Shown here: piece by piece, positions 25,874 through 35,100 of the stretch
How positions within the stretch are numbered: the stretch's first letter is position 1
Layout of the letters: each line of letters starts with the position of its first letter
Source: Paenibacillus jilunlii
GTDB lineage: Bacteria; Bacillota; Bacilli; Paenibacillales; Paenibacillaceae
DNA: 64,000 nucleotides
Assembly: GCF_900102965.1 (NCBI RefSeq)
Contig: NZ_FNGM01000010.1
Coordinates: 1-64,000, forward strand
Reading direction: 5' to 3'
The notes under the pieces: model-generated
What the model was told of the DNA's origin: nothing
What the model saw: the letters and a program-made list of their open reading frames with translations, nothing else
Database searches by the model: none
Program-made: the position numbers and the translations under genes

Positions 25874-27076
25874 GTGAGAAAAATGCGTTATGTACTGCTC
25901 GTGCTGTGTGTGGCTGCTTCGGTTCTGGGATCGGCTTCAGGCGCATATGCAGAGGAAAAAGCCAAGGCCAAGGACACCGGCAAAAACGCCGCCGCTGTGG
26001 ATCTGGCACCCGGAGCGCGCTCCGCGATTCTGATGGATGCGAACACGGGCACCGTGATCTATGAGAAGAACAGCCACGACAAGCTGCCGCCGGCAAGCAT
26101 TACCAAAATCATGACGATGCTGCTGACCGTCGAAGCACTGGACGAAGGCAGACTGCAGTTGACTGACAAGGTGCGGACAAGTGAATATGCCGCGTCGATG
26201 GGCGGGTCGCAGATTTTTCTGGAGCCCGGCGAAGAAATGACTGTGGATGAAATGCTCAAGGGCATTGCCATGGCCTCGGGTAATGACGCTTCTGTGGCCA
26301 TGGCCGAGAAGTTGGCCGGGTCAGAGAGCGCTTTTGTGGATCTGATGAATCAAAAGGCCGGGGAGCTTGGCCTGAAGGACACGCATTTTTCCAACTGCAA
26401 CGGTCTGCCGGCCGAGAATCACTATTCCTCCGCCCATGACATTGCCGTCATTAGCAAGGAGCTGTTGAAGCATGAACAGATTATCAAGTATACCGGCTCC
26501 TATCAGGATTACCTGCGCAAGGATTCGACCAAGCCGTTCTGGCTGGTGAATACGAACAAGCTGGTACGCTTTTATACGGGGGCTGACGGCCTGAAGACCG
26601 GTTATACAGCAGAAGCCAAGTTCTGCCTCTCCGCTACTGCGGCCAGAGATGGATTACGTGCTATCGCGGTTGTGCTGGGCGAACCCAACACCAAAACGCG
26701 CAACAGTGAAGTGTCGGGGATGTTCGATTATCTCTTTTCCCAGTACAAGGTTCACACGATACACAAAGAGGGAGACGCCATCGGCAGTGTGAAGATTGAG
26801 AAAGGTGTAAAGACACAGCTTCCGCTGATGGCGAAGGAAACGTATAGTGTGCTTTTGAAAAAAGGAATTACCCAGGAAGGCATCCGCCATGAGCTGGTGG
26901 TGCCGGAAAGCATAAAAGCGCCTGTAAAAGCAGGACAGACCGTCGGCAAGCTGGTTGTATATCAGGGCACAGATAAGATCAAGGAATATGAGCTGAAGGC
27001 TGATACGGATGTGCCGAAGGCGGGCTGGTGGAAGCTGTTCAAACGGACCGCAGGCTCAATGTTCAGGGTTGATTAA
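25874..27076 (+). CDS. dacF: D-alanyl-D-alanine carboxypeptidase DacF
   Basis: Low-molecular-weight penicillin-binding protein that trims pentapeptides in spore peptidoglycan. The 400-residue precursor has a signal peptide (MRYVLLVLCVAASVLGSASGAYA region). The three active-site motifs are SITK at 75-78, SGN at 135-137 and KTG at 241-243, and a C-terminal beta-rich domain with a final amphipathic region follows. AGGAGG (25859-25864) is 9 nt before the GTG at 25874. Its position before spoIIAA-spoIIAB-sigF is as in B. subtilis. A weak sigma-F-like -10 (TGGAATAATT, 25793-25802) lies upstream; its -35 is unclear. Confidence 0.93.
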   Translation: MRKMRYVLLVLCVAASVLGSASGAYAEEKAKAKDTGKNAAAVDLAPGARSAILMDANTGTVIYEKNSHDKLPPASITKIMTMLLTVEALDEGRLQLTDKVRTSEYAASMGGSQIFLEPGEEMTVDEMLKGIAMASGNDASVAMAEKLAGSESAFVDLMNQKAGELGLKDTHFSNCNGLPAENHYSSAHDIAVISKELLKHEQIIKYTGSYQDYLRKDSTKPFWLVNTNKLVRFYTGADGLKTGYTAEAKFCLSATAARDGLRAIAVVLGEPNTKTRNSEVSGMFDYLFSQYKVHTIHKEGDAIGSVKIEKGVKTQLPLMAKETYSVLLKKGITQEGIRHELVVPESIKAPVKAGQTVGKLVVYQGTDKIKEYELKADTDVPKAGWWKLFKRTAGSMFRVD

Positions 27077-27149
27077 TTTCTTGCTTTTTGTAGATTGGCT
27101 TCAGGCTTTCTGTTGATTCGTAGGGGTTTTCTTCTAGTTTTGTCGTGAG

Positions 27150-27177
27150 GCAGGATAATAGAATTCCCGCGTAGAAA
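27150..27177 (+). promoter_or_regulatory. Sigma-H promoter of the spoIIA operon
   Basis: GCAGGATAA (27150-27158) matches the sigma-H -35 RNAGGAWWW at all positions; after 12 bp, GTAGAAA (27171-27177) matches the -10 RNNGAAT at six of seven. It lies about 75 bp upstream of spoIIAA. The spoIIA operon of B. subtilis is known to be sigma-H and Spo0A dependent. Confidence 0.72.
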
Positions 27178-27250
27178 ACCTTGTCCTTGTAGGGGAAAGA
27201 AATGATGTGCAGGACGGTTTCTCAAAGCAACGAAGAGGAGAGTGGCAAGC

Positions 27251-27604
27251 ATGAATTCTCATGTGGAGATGGAGCATCACCGGGGGGTGCTGATTGTCCG
27301 GCTGTCTGGAGAGCTGGACCATCATGCAGCCGAATATGTACGTATGGATATGGATGAAGCTATTATGCGGGGCCAGGTGGAGCACCTGATCCTTAGTCTG
27401 AAGGAACTGCAGTTTATGGACAGCTCGGGACTGGGCGTTATTCTCGGGCGGTACAAGCTGATCCGCAGCAAAGGCGGGAAAATGGTCGTCTGTGATGCCA
27501 CTGCGCCTGTAAAAAGGCTGCTGGAAATGTCGGGCTTGTTCAAAATCATGCCCCTATATGACGACGAGAGCGCTGCACTCTCGGATTTGGAGGTTGCGTT
27601 ATGA
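27251..27604 (+). CDS. spoIIAA: Anti-sigma F factor antagonist SpoIIAA
   Basis: STAS-domain switch protein that binds SpoIIAB and frees sigma F in the forespore. The length of 117 residues equals that of B. subtilis, and the phosphorylated serine falls at the same position: Ser58 in FMDSSGLGV. AGAGGAG (27234-27240) is 10 nt from the ATG at 27251; an in-frame GTG at 27242 is too close. The stop overlaps the spoIIAB start (ATGA), giving translational coupling. Confidence 0.96.
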   Translation: MNSHVEMEHHRGVLIVRLSGELDHHAAEYVRMDMDEAIMRGQVEHLILSLKELQFMDSSGLGVILGRYKLIRSKGGKMVVCDATAPVKRLLEMSGLFKIMPLYDDESAALSDLEVAL

Positions 27605-28056
27605 CAAAAAGCGAAGCGGGTAACTTCATGAGCGTCCAGTTTGCCGCACTGTCGGAGAACGAATCGTTCGCGCGCGTGGTAGTGGCGGCTTTTGTCTCCC
27701 GGCTCGATCCTACGATGGAGGAGCTGAATGACCTGAAGACGGTTGTGTCGGAGGCGGTCACCAATTGCATTATCCACGGGTATGACAGTGATCCTGAAGG
27801 CATTGTCAGCATCTCTGCCTCCATTGAACATGAAACCGTGCATCTCACGATTGAAGATAAGGGCCGGGGGATAGAGGATCTGGAGCTGGCCCAGCAGCCG
27901 CTGTATACCTCTAAGCCGGAGCTGGAGCGCTCGGGGATGGGCTTTACGATTATGGAAAATTTCATGGATGAATTCGAAGTCACAAGTGAACCGGGGCGCG
28001 GTACCTCCATTTCAATGAAGAAAACCATCGTCTCGAAAAAAGCTTTATACAATTAG
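27601..28056 (+). CDS. spoIIAB: Anti-sigma F factor / serine kinase SpoIIAB
   Basis: A GHKL-fold kinase of 151 residues that holds sigma F inactive and phosphorylates SpoIIAA. The N-box EAVTNCIIHGYD, the G1 box DKGRGIEDLE and the G2 region GMGFTIMENFMDEF are in order. A few residues more than the usual 146 come from the N-terminal MTKSEAGNF; the overlapping ATGA start supports this reading. It is followed 11 bp later by sigF. Confidence 0.96.
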   Translation: MTKSEAGNFMSVQFAALSENESFARVVVAAFVSRLDPTMEELNDLKTVVSEAVTNCIIHGYDSDPEGIVSISASIEHETVHLTIEDKGRGIEDLELAQQPLYTSKPELERSGMGFTIMENFMDEFEVTSEPGRGTSISMKKTIVSKKALYN

Positions 28057-28067
28057 GGGTTGGAGCC

Positions 28068-28823
28068 ATGGATGCAGAGTCAAAAAAAGCTCCGCCGACC
28101 TATTTGGACGATGCGGAGGTCAAACGTCTGATCGCACTCAGTCAAGCCGGAGATAATCTGGCCCGCGATACGCTGGTCAACTGCAATATTCGCCTCGTCT
28201 GGTCGGTGGTGCAGCGGTTTATGAACCGCGGGTATGAGCCTGACGATTTGTTCCAGATCGGCTGTATCGGACTGCTGAAGTCCGTTGATAAATTCGACCT
28301 CAGCTATGAGGTCAAATTCTCCACCTATGCCGTGCCGATGATTATCGGCGAGATCCAGCGTTTCCTCCGGGACGACGGCACCCTCAAGGTCAGCCGCTCC
28401 CTCAAGGAAATGGCCAACAGGGTCCGCAAAATGAAGGACGAAATGTCCAAAACGCTGGACCGTCTGCCGACCATTGGCGAAGTCGCGGAGGCGCTGGGGG
28501 TTACACCCGAAGAAATCGTGTTCGCCCAGGAGGCCAACAAACCGCCGACCTCGATCCACGAGACCGTCTTCGAGAATGACGGCGATCCGATCACGCTGAT
28601 CGACCAGATCGCCGACGAGACGCAGGAGCGCTGGTTCGACAAGCTCGCGCTGAACGAGGCCATCGGGGCCTTGACCGAGCGCGAGCGCCTGATCGTCTAC
28701 CTGCGCTACTACCGCGACCAGACCCAATCCGAAGTCGCCAGCCGCCTCGGCATCTCGCAGGTCCAGGTGTCGAGGCTGGAGAAGAAAATCCTCGCGAACA
28801 TCCGCGAGCAGATCGCACAGTAG
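28068..28823 (+). CDS. sigF: RNA polymerase sigma F factor
   Basis: Forespore-specific sigma factor, 251 residues. Region 2 (residues about 30-100) contains GYEPDDLFQIGCIGLLKSVD and FSTYAVPMIIGEIQRFLRDD; region 3 contains the VSRSLKEMANRVRK segment; region 4 ends with SEVASRLGISQVQVSRLEKK. It is last in the spoIIA operon. No spoVA genes follow, unlike B. subtilis; a terminator comes next. Confidence 0.96.
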   Translation: MDAESKKAPPTYLDDAEVKRLIALSQAGDNLARDTLVNCNIRLVWSVVQRFMNRGYEPDDLFQIGCIGLLKSVDKFDLSYEVKFSTYAVPMIIGEIQRFLRDDGTLKVSRSLKEMANRVRKMKDEMSKTLDRLPTIGEVAEALGVTPEEIVFAQEANKPPTSIHETVFENDGDPITLIDQIADETQERWFDKLALNEAIGALTERERLIVYLRYYRDQTQSEVASRLGISQVQVSRLEKKILANIREQIAQ

Positions 28824-28889
28824 GGTTATTGTAGATAATGTGTAGTGACGGGTAGCACTAAACGTGTGCAGGAAGCGAATAAGGTGCGG

Positions 28890-28914
28890 AGCCGCCCTCT
28901 GGGGCGGTTTTTTG
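28890..28914 (+). terminator. Rho-independent terminator after sigF
   Basis: AGCCGCCC pairs with GGGCGGTT across a short TCTG loop, followed by six T. Confidence 0.8.
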
Positions 28915-29218
28915 CGTTTGTTCTTTGTTTTATGCACATGTACTCCAAAGATCATGAACTTAATTAATCCTGTTCTTTATCTTATACCGGTTGCTTTGGA
29001 AAAAAGCGATGAAGCATTATGTAAGTGTAAGCGGTTGAAAATTCGGTAATGTGTCCTACAAGTACAGGAGCACGGTGATTTGGAGCAATAAAGTTCAATT
29101 TCAACACCTTAATGGGCAAATATCGTAGTCCGAAAGAGGGTGCGGAAATTTATTAAGAAAATAAGCTTTCAAGCTTTCCACAAAACTCAAGTCTTTTGCA
29201 GAAGAGTATAGTGGTCGC

Positions 29219-29272
29219 CTTTGTGTCCGGATTTTCACCGCTAAGGGGAATGAAAAAATCTGGACACAAAAG
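29219..29272. repeat. Long inverted repeat in the intergenic region
   Basis: CTTTGTGTCCGGATTTT pairs with AAAATCTGGACACAAAAG (one wobble), enclosing about 19 bp. No T run follows. It is the only structure seen between sigF and 29398. Confidence 0.55.
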
Positions 29273-29398
29273 CGGTTGGAACAACGGTCCGTTCGTGGAG
29301 TGACCACCCCAAGTGCCTACGTATATCCCATTCGAAAGCAACAAGGGCAGGCCCAAGCAGTCATTTTATGCCTTTTTGGTCAGCCCCATGAAAGGACT

Positions 29399-29635
29399 TT
29401 AATAATATCTGTGTTTACTCGTTCCCCAAGGACTGCGTGAATGGCAGGGTCTACAACTGTGATGTGGCACATGTCTGCAAGGCACTTCTCTGCAGCCTAA
29501 GCTCTTTTTCTTTTTAGAAACACAAACAACTACTGGTTCATATTTAACTTTTATAATCTTTTTAACAACTTCAGTCTTCACGAAGCATTTTTTAACAGGT
29601 GGAACACAGCAATGTCTTGATTTTTTATATCCCAT
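29399..29635 (-). CDS. Small basic cysteine-rich protein, possibly a spore coat protein
   Basis: A 78-residue protein rich in Lys, Val, Cys, His and Arg, with no recognised domain. It starts GYKKSRHCCVPPVKKC, has a Lys/Val stretch (VVKKIIKVKYEPVVVCV), and ends with a His/Cys/Arg segment (CRHVPHHSCRPC). A strong GGGAGG about 9 nt before the ATG at 29635 supports expression; the frame runs on to 29686 without a better start. Small Cys/His-rich basic proteins near sporulation genes are often coat or exosporium components, but this is a guess from composition. Confidence 0.5.
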   Translation of the reverse strand: MGYKKSRHCCVPPVKKCFVKTEVVKKIIKVKYEPVVVCVSKKKKSLGCREVPCRHVPHHSCRPCHSRSPWGTSKHRYY

Positions 29636-29899
29636 TTCCAATTCCTCCCTTTTTTTAGGTGCCAGATAATATACGCGCATTGACAATAATCGGAATGATG
29701 CTTCTGCCTAATATGTAACGAATTGGGCAGTTCTGTTACTGTTTTGCTGAAGAGCCGCTGGAGGTTCATCTGAAACCAGACCCTAAAAAAGGAAAAAATA
29801 GAACATCTTAATTCTATAGGAATAAATTCCGATAATAAAAGTGTCCTGTACATCTAAAGTCTCACTTATATAAGCATAAAGGGATAGAAAAACCGAGTT

Positions 29900-29990
29900 T
29901 GGAACAAAGGCAAATCCGTACGAAAGTCGGAGACGCAAAGCCACGGGCCTACTTCATCCGGGAGGGATGTCAGGGCAGCCGGGCCGCTCA
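29900..29990 (+). ncRNA. Cyclic di-GMP-I (GEMM-I) riboswitch
   Basis: The hallmark segments occur in order: AAAGGCAAATCCG, the tetraloop stem GTACGAAAGTCGG, GACGCAAAGCCACGGGCCTA, then a second hairpin (CATCCGGGAGGGATG) and AGGGCAGCCGGGCC closing the core. Directly after, AGGCAC and GTGCCT can pair around a T-rich loop that may be the expression platform. It lies about 50 nt upstream of the S-layer-homology gene and thus probably controls that gene and the RHS toxin gene. Confidence 0.9.
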
Positions 29991-30042
29991 AGGCACTTGG
30001 TTTTTTGGCGTGCCTACAAATAGCGCTGGGGGAGAGAAGTGA

Positions 30043-32136
30043 ATGAGGTTCAGAAGGAAAAGGAAGTTTACGTTAACGCAGTCGGTTTTCGCCGTATTCG
30101 CGGTAGTGTCTATGCTGGGAGGACTGTGGGGCGGGGACATCAGCATGCAACAAGCTTTTGCCGCAGCAGCCAATCCGGGCAGAACGGACTATAGCGTGTC
30201 GGGTGAACGGCTGGTGTGGCTGGAACCGGACGCAGACGGAGTTAAGCAGGTGCACGCGCTGAATCAGCTTAGTGGTGCATATACGGTGCTTACGGCCAGT
30301 CCGTCCGCTAAGGATGCGCCGTATGTGAATGGAGCGGTTGCGGTATGGGCGGACAAGGGAAGTGAGCCGGAAGCTTCACTCCACTGGGATATCTACACTG
30401 CCGATCTGGAAACAGGCAAGAAGAGGAAGCTCAACAAGCAGGCCGGCCCATACGGCAATCCGACAACGGACGGCATAGGTGTGGTCTGGTATGAACGCAA
30501 GAATTACGGCAGCATGATCTATCATGATCTGGCAACGGGGGTTGAAGCGGATTTGGGCGAAGGACGTTTCCCGGTACTGGCCGGCGGAAATGTCGTCTAC
30601 AAGAATGCCCGTGACGGGGGCCTTAGCCTGCTGGATGTAAGCAGTGGTGTAACCCGCGCACTGGTTAGTCTGGGTGGTGCGAATGCGGTGGACTGGTTTG
30701 TATTTAACGGCAGCCACGTGCTGTACAAGCAGAAAAACAGTGCCACAGGGAGCAAATATGTGCTCCTGAACATCAAAGATCTGACCGCACAGCCTGTGGA
30801 TCTTACCGAGATGAAAGCCGGGGGAACTGAATATACCTTTATGTCCATAGGTGAAGATCAAGCTGTGTTCCAAGAGGAGGTTAACGGCGCTGTCACTCTG
30901 AAGCAGGTGGACCTCACTACCTATGCAGTAAAACCGCTGACGATAGATGCCGGGGTGAAGCTGATCGGAATTAGCGGGAACAAGCTGCTGTACAGTAAGA
31001 AGGACGATTACATAGAATCAGTCGATTTAAAAGAAACCACAAGCCCCACTCCTGGTCCGGGAACGTCCCCAACTCCGGGTGCAACTCCAAATCCGGGTAC
31101 AGTCTCTAACCCGGGTTCGGCCACGGACGTTAAGGTCCCTGTAATTACCGGAGCTAAAGTCACTCAGGTTATCGGCAGCGCTGGCGGAACCTTGACTGCA
31201 CTGGACGGCTGGGCACGGCTGGAGATTTCCGCAGGAACTTTCCCGGACAATACCAGCGTAAGCCTGGCACAGGCTGAACTGGAAACGAAGCAACTGCTGG
31301 ATGCAAGCGGCAGAACCCTGCTGAAGGCTGGTTCCGCCTGGCAAGTCCAAGCGGGCGCTCCATTCCTGATCCCGGCCAAGCTGGCGGTCCGGTATCCGCA
31401 GGAAGAGCCTTGGACGTTGAAGCGTGAGAAGCTTGGAATCTACAGCTACAATCCGGACAAAGGCATCTGGAGTTATATCGGCGGAGTGACTGCGGTGGAG
31501 GACGGCTTTGTCCAGGCCAAGATATCAGCATCAGGACTCTACGCGGTTATGCTGCGCGAGGCACAGTTCACAGATATATCAGGCCACTGGGCACAGCAAG
31601 CCGTTGAGGTGCTGGCAGCAAGAGGCATCGTGAACGGGATGAACGGTACTGTATATGCGCCAAAAGCCATCCTGACCCGGGCCGAATTCACCAAGCTGCT
31701 GACAGTGGCTCTTGGGCTACAGCCGGTGCAGACGGATAAGCCAACCTTCCGTGATGTATCCGCTGCGAATTGGTCCTACCCGTATATCGAAGCGGCAGCG
31801 GCGGCAGGAATTGTAACCGGAGACGCAGGGCTTTTCCATGGCAATGATCACCTGACCCGTGAACAGATGATGGTAATGCTGATGCGGGCGATGGACAGCA
31901 CTGCTGCCCACAGCCCGGCATCTGCTGCGGCGGATTCAGTTAAGCTTCAGGCTGTACTCTCCGGATTCAAGGACAACGGTACCATTAGCCAATGGGCACG
32001 GAAATCCGTAGCTGCGGCGGTGGACAGGAAGCTCGTGCAGGGCAGCGGACAGCTTTTGAAGCCCAAAGATTCATCCACAAGAGCCGAAGCGGCAGTCATC
32101 ATGTACAAGCTGCTGGCTGAGCTGAAATTACTCTAA
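30043..32136 (+). CDS. Secreted S-layer homology (SLH) domain protein
   Basis: A 697-residue secreted protein. The signal peptide covers about residues 1-40 (ending QQAFAAAANP). Residues about 45-325 form repeated WD/TolB-like beta strands (VVWYERKNYGSMIYHD, GGNVVYKNARDGG), probably a beta-propeller. A Thr/Pro/Gly linker (about 330-360) follows, then a ZU5-like segment (about 375-505, SAGGTLTALDGWARLEI...GTFPDNTSVSL). Three C-terminal SLH repeats (FTDISGHWAQ, FRDVSAANWSYPYIEAA, FKDNGTISQWARKSVA) anchor it to the wall polymer. It lies 25 bp before the RHS gene, so it may help display or export that protein. Confidence 0.87.
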   Translation: MRFRRKRKFTLTQSVFAVFAVVSMLGGLWGGDISMQQAFAAAANPGRTDYSVSGERLVWLEPDADGVKQVHALNQLSGAYTVLTASPSAKDAPYVNGAVAVWADKGSEPEASLHWDIYTADLETGKKRKLNKQAGPYGNPTTDGIGVVWYERKNYGSMIYHDLATGVEADLGEGRFPVLAGGNVVYKNARDGGLSLLDVSSGVTRALVSLGGANAVDWFVFNGSHVLYKQKNSATGSKYVLLNIKDLTAQPVDLTEMKAGGTEYTFMSIGEDQAVFQEEVNGAVTLKQVDLTTYAVKPLTIDAGVKLIGISGNKLLYSKKDDYIESVDLKETTSPTPGPGTSPTPGATPNPGTVSNPGSATDVKVPVITGAKVTQVIGSAGGTLTALDGWARLEISAGTFPDNTSVSLAQAELETKQLLDASGRTLLKAGSAWQVQAGAPFLIPAKLAVRYPQEEPWTLKREKLGIYSYNPDKGIWSYIGGVTAVEDGFVQAKISASGLYAVMLREAQFTDISGHWAQQAVEVLAARGIVNGMNGTVYAPKAILTRAEFTKLLTVALGLQPVQTDKPTFRDVSAANWSYPYIEAAAAAGIVTGDAGLFHGNDHLTREQMMVMLMRAMDSTAAHSPASAAADSVKLQAVLSGFKDNGTISQWARKSVAAAVDRKLVQGSGQLLKPKDSSTRAEAAVIMYKLLAELKLL

Positions 32137-32161
32137 CTTATAACGGATAGGAGACCGATCT

Positions 32162-35100
32162 ATGAAATTCCGAGCATTAAAAAGGAAGCGGCGCAGCGGC
32201 AGCCTGAAGGCCCGTTTGAACGTCATGCTTGTGCTGCTGCTGGTCATATCTTATTTTCCTGTTCTTCCGGGACTGGATAAGCTTGCAGCGCCGGCCTACG
32301 CGGCCACCAATATGCGGATTGAACCGAGTGAGCTGAGCCCTGGACCCGGGAAAAGTGTGGAAATTTCGTTCAGCTTCAACGCAGCGGATGACGGCCAGGA
32401 CCAGCATGAAACCAACATCAACCTGTGTACTCCGCAAAAAGACGGTTCCGCCCCGCTCTTAGGAGATCTGATTACGACCGGCGTGTATCAGACGAAGCAG
32501 GACGAGCAATACATCGTTCATAAGTATGTGTGGGATGGCATGATCGGAGGCGTGCCGCTGGACGAAGGGCGCTATAACATCTGTATCTCCCCTGCTGAAT
32601 ATAACGGTTCCGGTGTGTATTACGGCCAAATCGCCAGCTTCGAAATCCTTGGCGGTGACGAGGTGCAGCCTCCGGCAGCCTTGCAGATCAGACCTGCGGC
32701 CTCAGGCCAATCTGTGGTTTCAGGGACTGCTGAACCCGGAACCCTGCTGGAAGTGGAACTCTACTATCCGTCCAGCGGGGAAGACAAGCTGTACTCCAAT
32801 ATAGCCGTCAACAGCGCAGGACAATGGAGTCAGCAGCTCGGGATCACGCCGGGTGAAGCCGCGCATATCACAGCGAGAGCGAAGAAGGATGGTAAGTTCT
32901 CGGGCTATTCGGAGCCGCTTGCGGTGCTGCGTGCACCTATGCCCGCTTTTTCGCTGAGCTGGGAAGCCTTGGCCGCCTATTATTATAAGCTGGATTCTGT
33001 TCAGGCGATGAAGGAAAAAGCCCAGGACATCGCTGTATTGAACCAGTCTGCGGCCTCGTCGGGAACCATCAGCGGGTTGACCTCCATTTTGCTGACCGAT
33101 CCGCAAACTACCCGTGCTATTTCCAGCGGGGATCTGACACAGTTTACAGAAGCGGCTATCCAGGACCGGCTGCGGATCGTGAACCCGTCGGGGCAGGCGC
33201 CGGTTGATCCGGCCCGGGGGGATTTTGTCTACTCCAGCGGTTCGATTAGTCTGCAGGCACTGATGCCGCTGCAATTCGGACTGAGCTATTTAAGCCGTGA
33301 CCCCTATAAGGGAGTCAATGGGCTGGGGTGGCATCACAGCTATGAATGGAAGCTGAACCCGCTGAACGGCGGTAAGGTGGAAGTCATGAGCCCGGACGGT
33401 TCGCTTTTTGAATATGTGCCCTTAGCTGGAGGCCGGTATCTGACACCGCGTGGTACCGACTGGACGCTAAGTGCGCCATCTGCGGGAACTTATACCCTCA
33501 CCTCACCTCAAGGTGATGATTACAGGTTCAATGCGCAAGGGCTGCTGCAATCGGTCACGGATTTAAACGGGAATCAGATCGCTTTTTCATATCAGGGAAC
33601 GAAGCTGGAGGCGGTAAATACAGCCGGAGCTTCTCTGAGCTTAAGCTATGACGGAGCAGGAAAGCTGATTGCTGTAAGTGACCCAACCAGCCGGCAGATG
33701 TCATTTCATTATGATCCGGCAAGCGGAGACTTGACCGCGATTACTGATGTGGACGGGGCCACAACCAAACTTACCTATGATGACAACCATCATGTGCTCA
33801 GCGTAACGGATGCCAAAGGAACTGCGGCGATGAGTGTTACCTATGATGATCATCAGCGGGTGACGAGCTTTACCGATTTTTACGGGCAGACGAGTTCTTC
33901 GAAATATCAGGGGCGTGTGGCGCCAGTAGTTCGGGGAGAGGAGCCTGAAGGCGGCGGGACGGGGATTGATCCTGCGAACGGACGGGATATACCGGAATCG
34001 GATGAGGTGATTTTGTCCGGTACGATGAACAATCTTGCCCACGCACCTGCATACCGGAAGGTTGAAGGGCTGAAGCCGCTTATAGCCGACTATTTGGCGG
34101 GCAGCATCGGAACGATCGAGAGCAAACGGAATGCATATAGTGCCTCAGCGGTTGCCGCTCCGGGCGGGATTGCTGACATACAAAGTGCGATTGCGGCCAG
34201 CAGCGCATCACCTGCTGTTGTGAGTTCGGGTCATTTAAATGTCGAAGAGAGCGTAACATTCGGGTCACCAGGCAAGCCTGTGGTCCTGATCGTGGACGGG
34301 ATGAATACGAACAAGGATATCACTGTGCGCGTATATGGCACGCTGATTCTGAAGCAGGGACTTAACGCCAACACCAAGCTTGCCCTCGATGTGCAAAAGG
34401 TTCAGGGCTTATACGGCAATCTGTGGTCAGGCGGAACCATTCACCTCAATAATGATTCCTCTGTAACTGTGGGGGATACGCTGCAAACAGGCAGTCTGAC
34501 CTACAACAGCGGCGGGCTGACCGTTGATGCCCAGCGGATTCTGATTGCCGGAGACTTGTCGATCAATACACGCGTAGAGATGAACATTGCCCAGGAAATG
34601 GCCGTTGGCGGCATTGTGTCCAACAACCAGACGGCGAATCTGACCGTGACCGGCGGCGACCTGTTCGTCCGCGACAACGTCAGTGTCAATAATAATCTGA
34701 AAGTGCAGACGGGCGGTCTATTCGTTCTCGGCGGAGATATGACTCCGAACCAGACACCTGTTGTTCGTACCGGGGTTGGCTCAGGCAAAACCATTCTGAC
34801 TTATCCGCAGAGCGGTGCCAGCAGTGCAAGTTCCGGGAACGCCAACGGTGCAAGTTCCGGGAAAATCAACAGTACAAGTTCCGGGGATACCAGCAGTGCA
34901 ACTTTCGGGAAAATCAGCAGTGCCAGTTCGGGGAGCACCAATAGTGTAAGTTCCGGAAATCCTTCAGCGGTGAGCCCTGCCGGATTAGCCTCTTCAATCG
35001 CCACTACCGCGAACAAGACGACATGGACCAATGCCCTTCATCAGGATACTACTTATATTTGGAACAATAATTTTCAGGTTGTTCAGCGGCAAGCAGCAAA

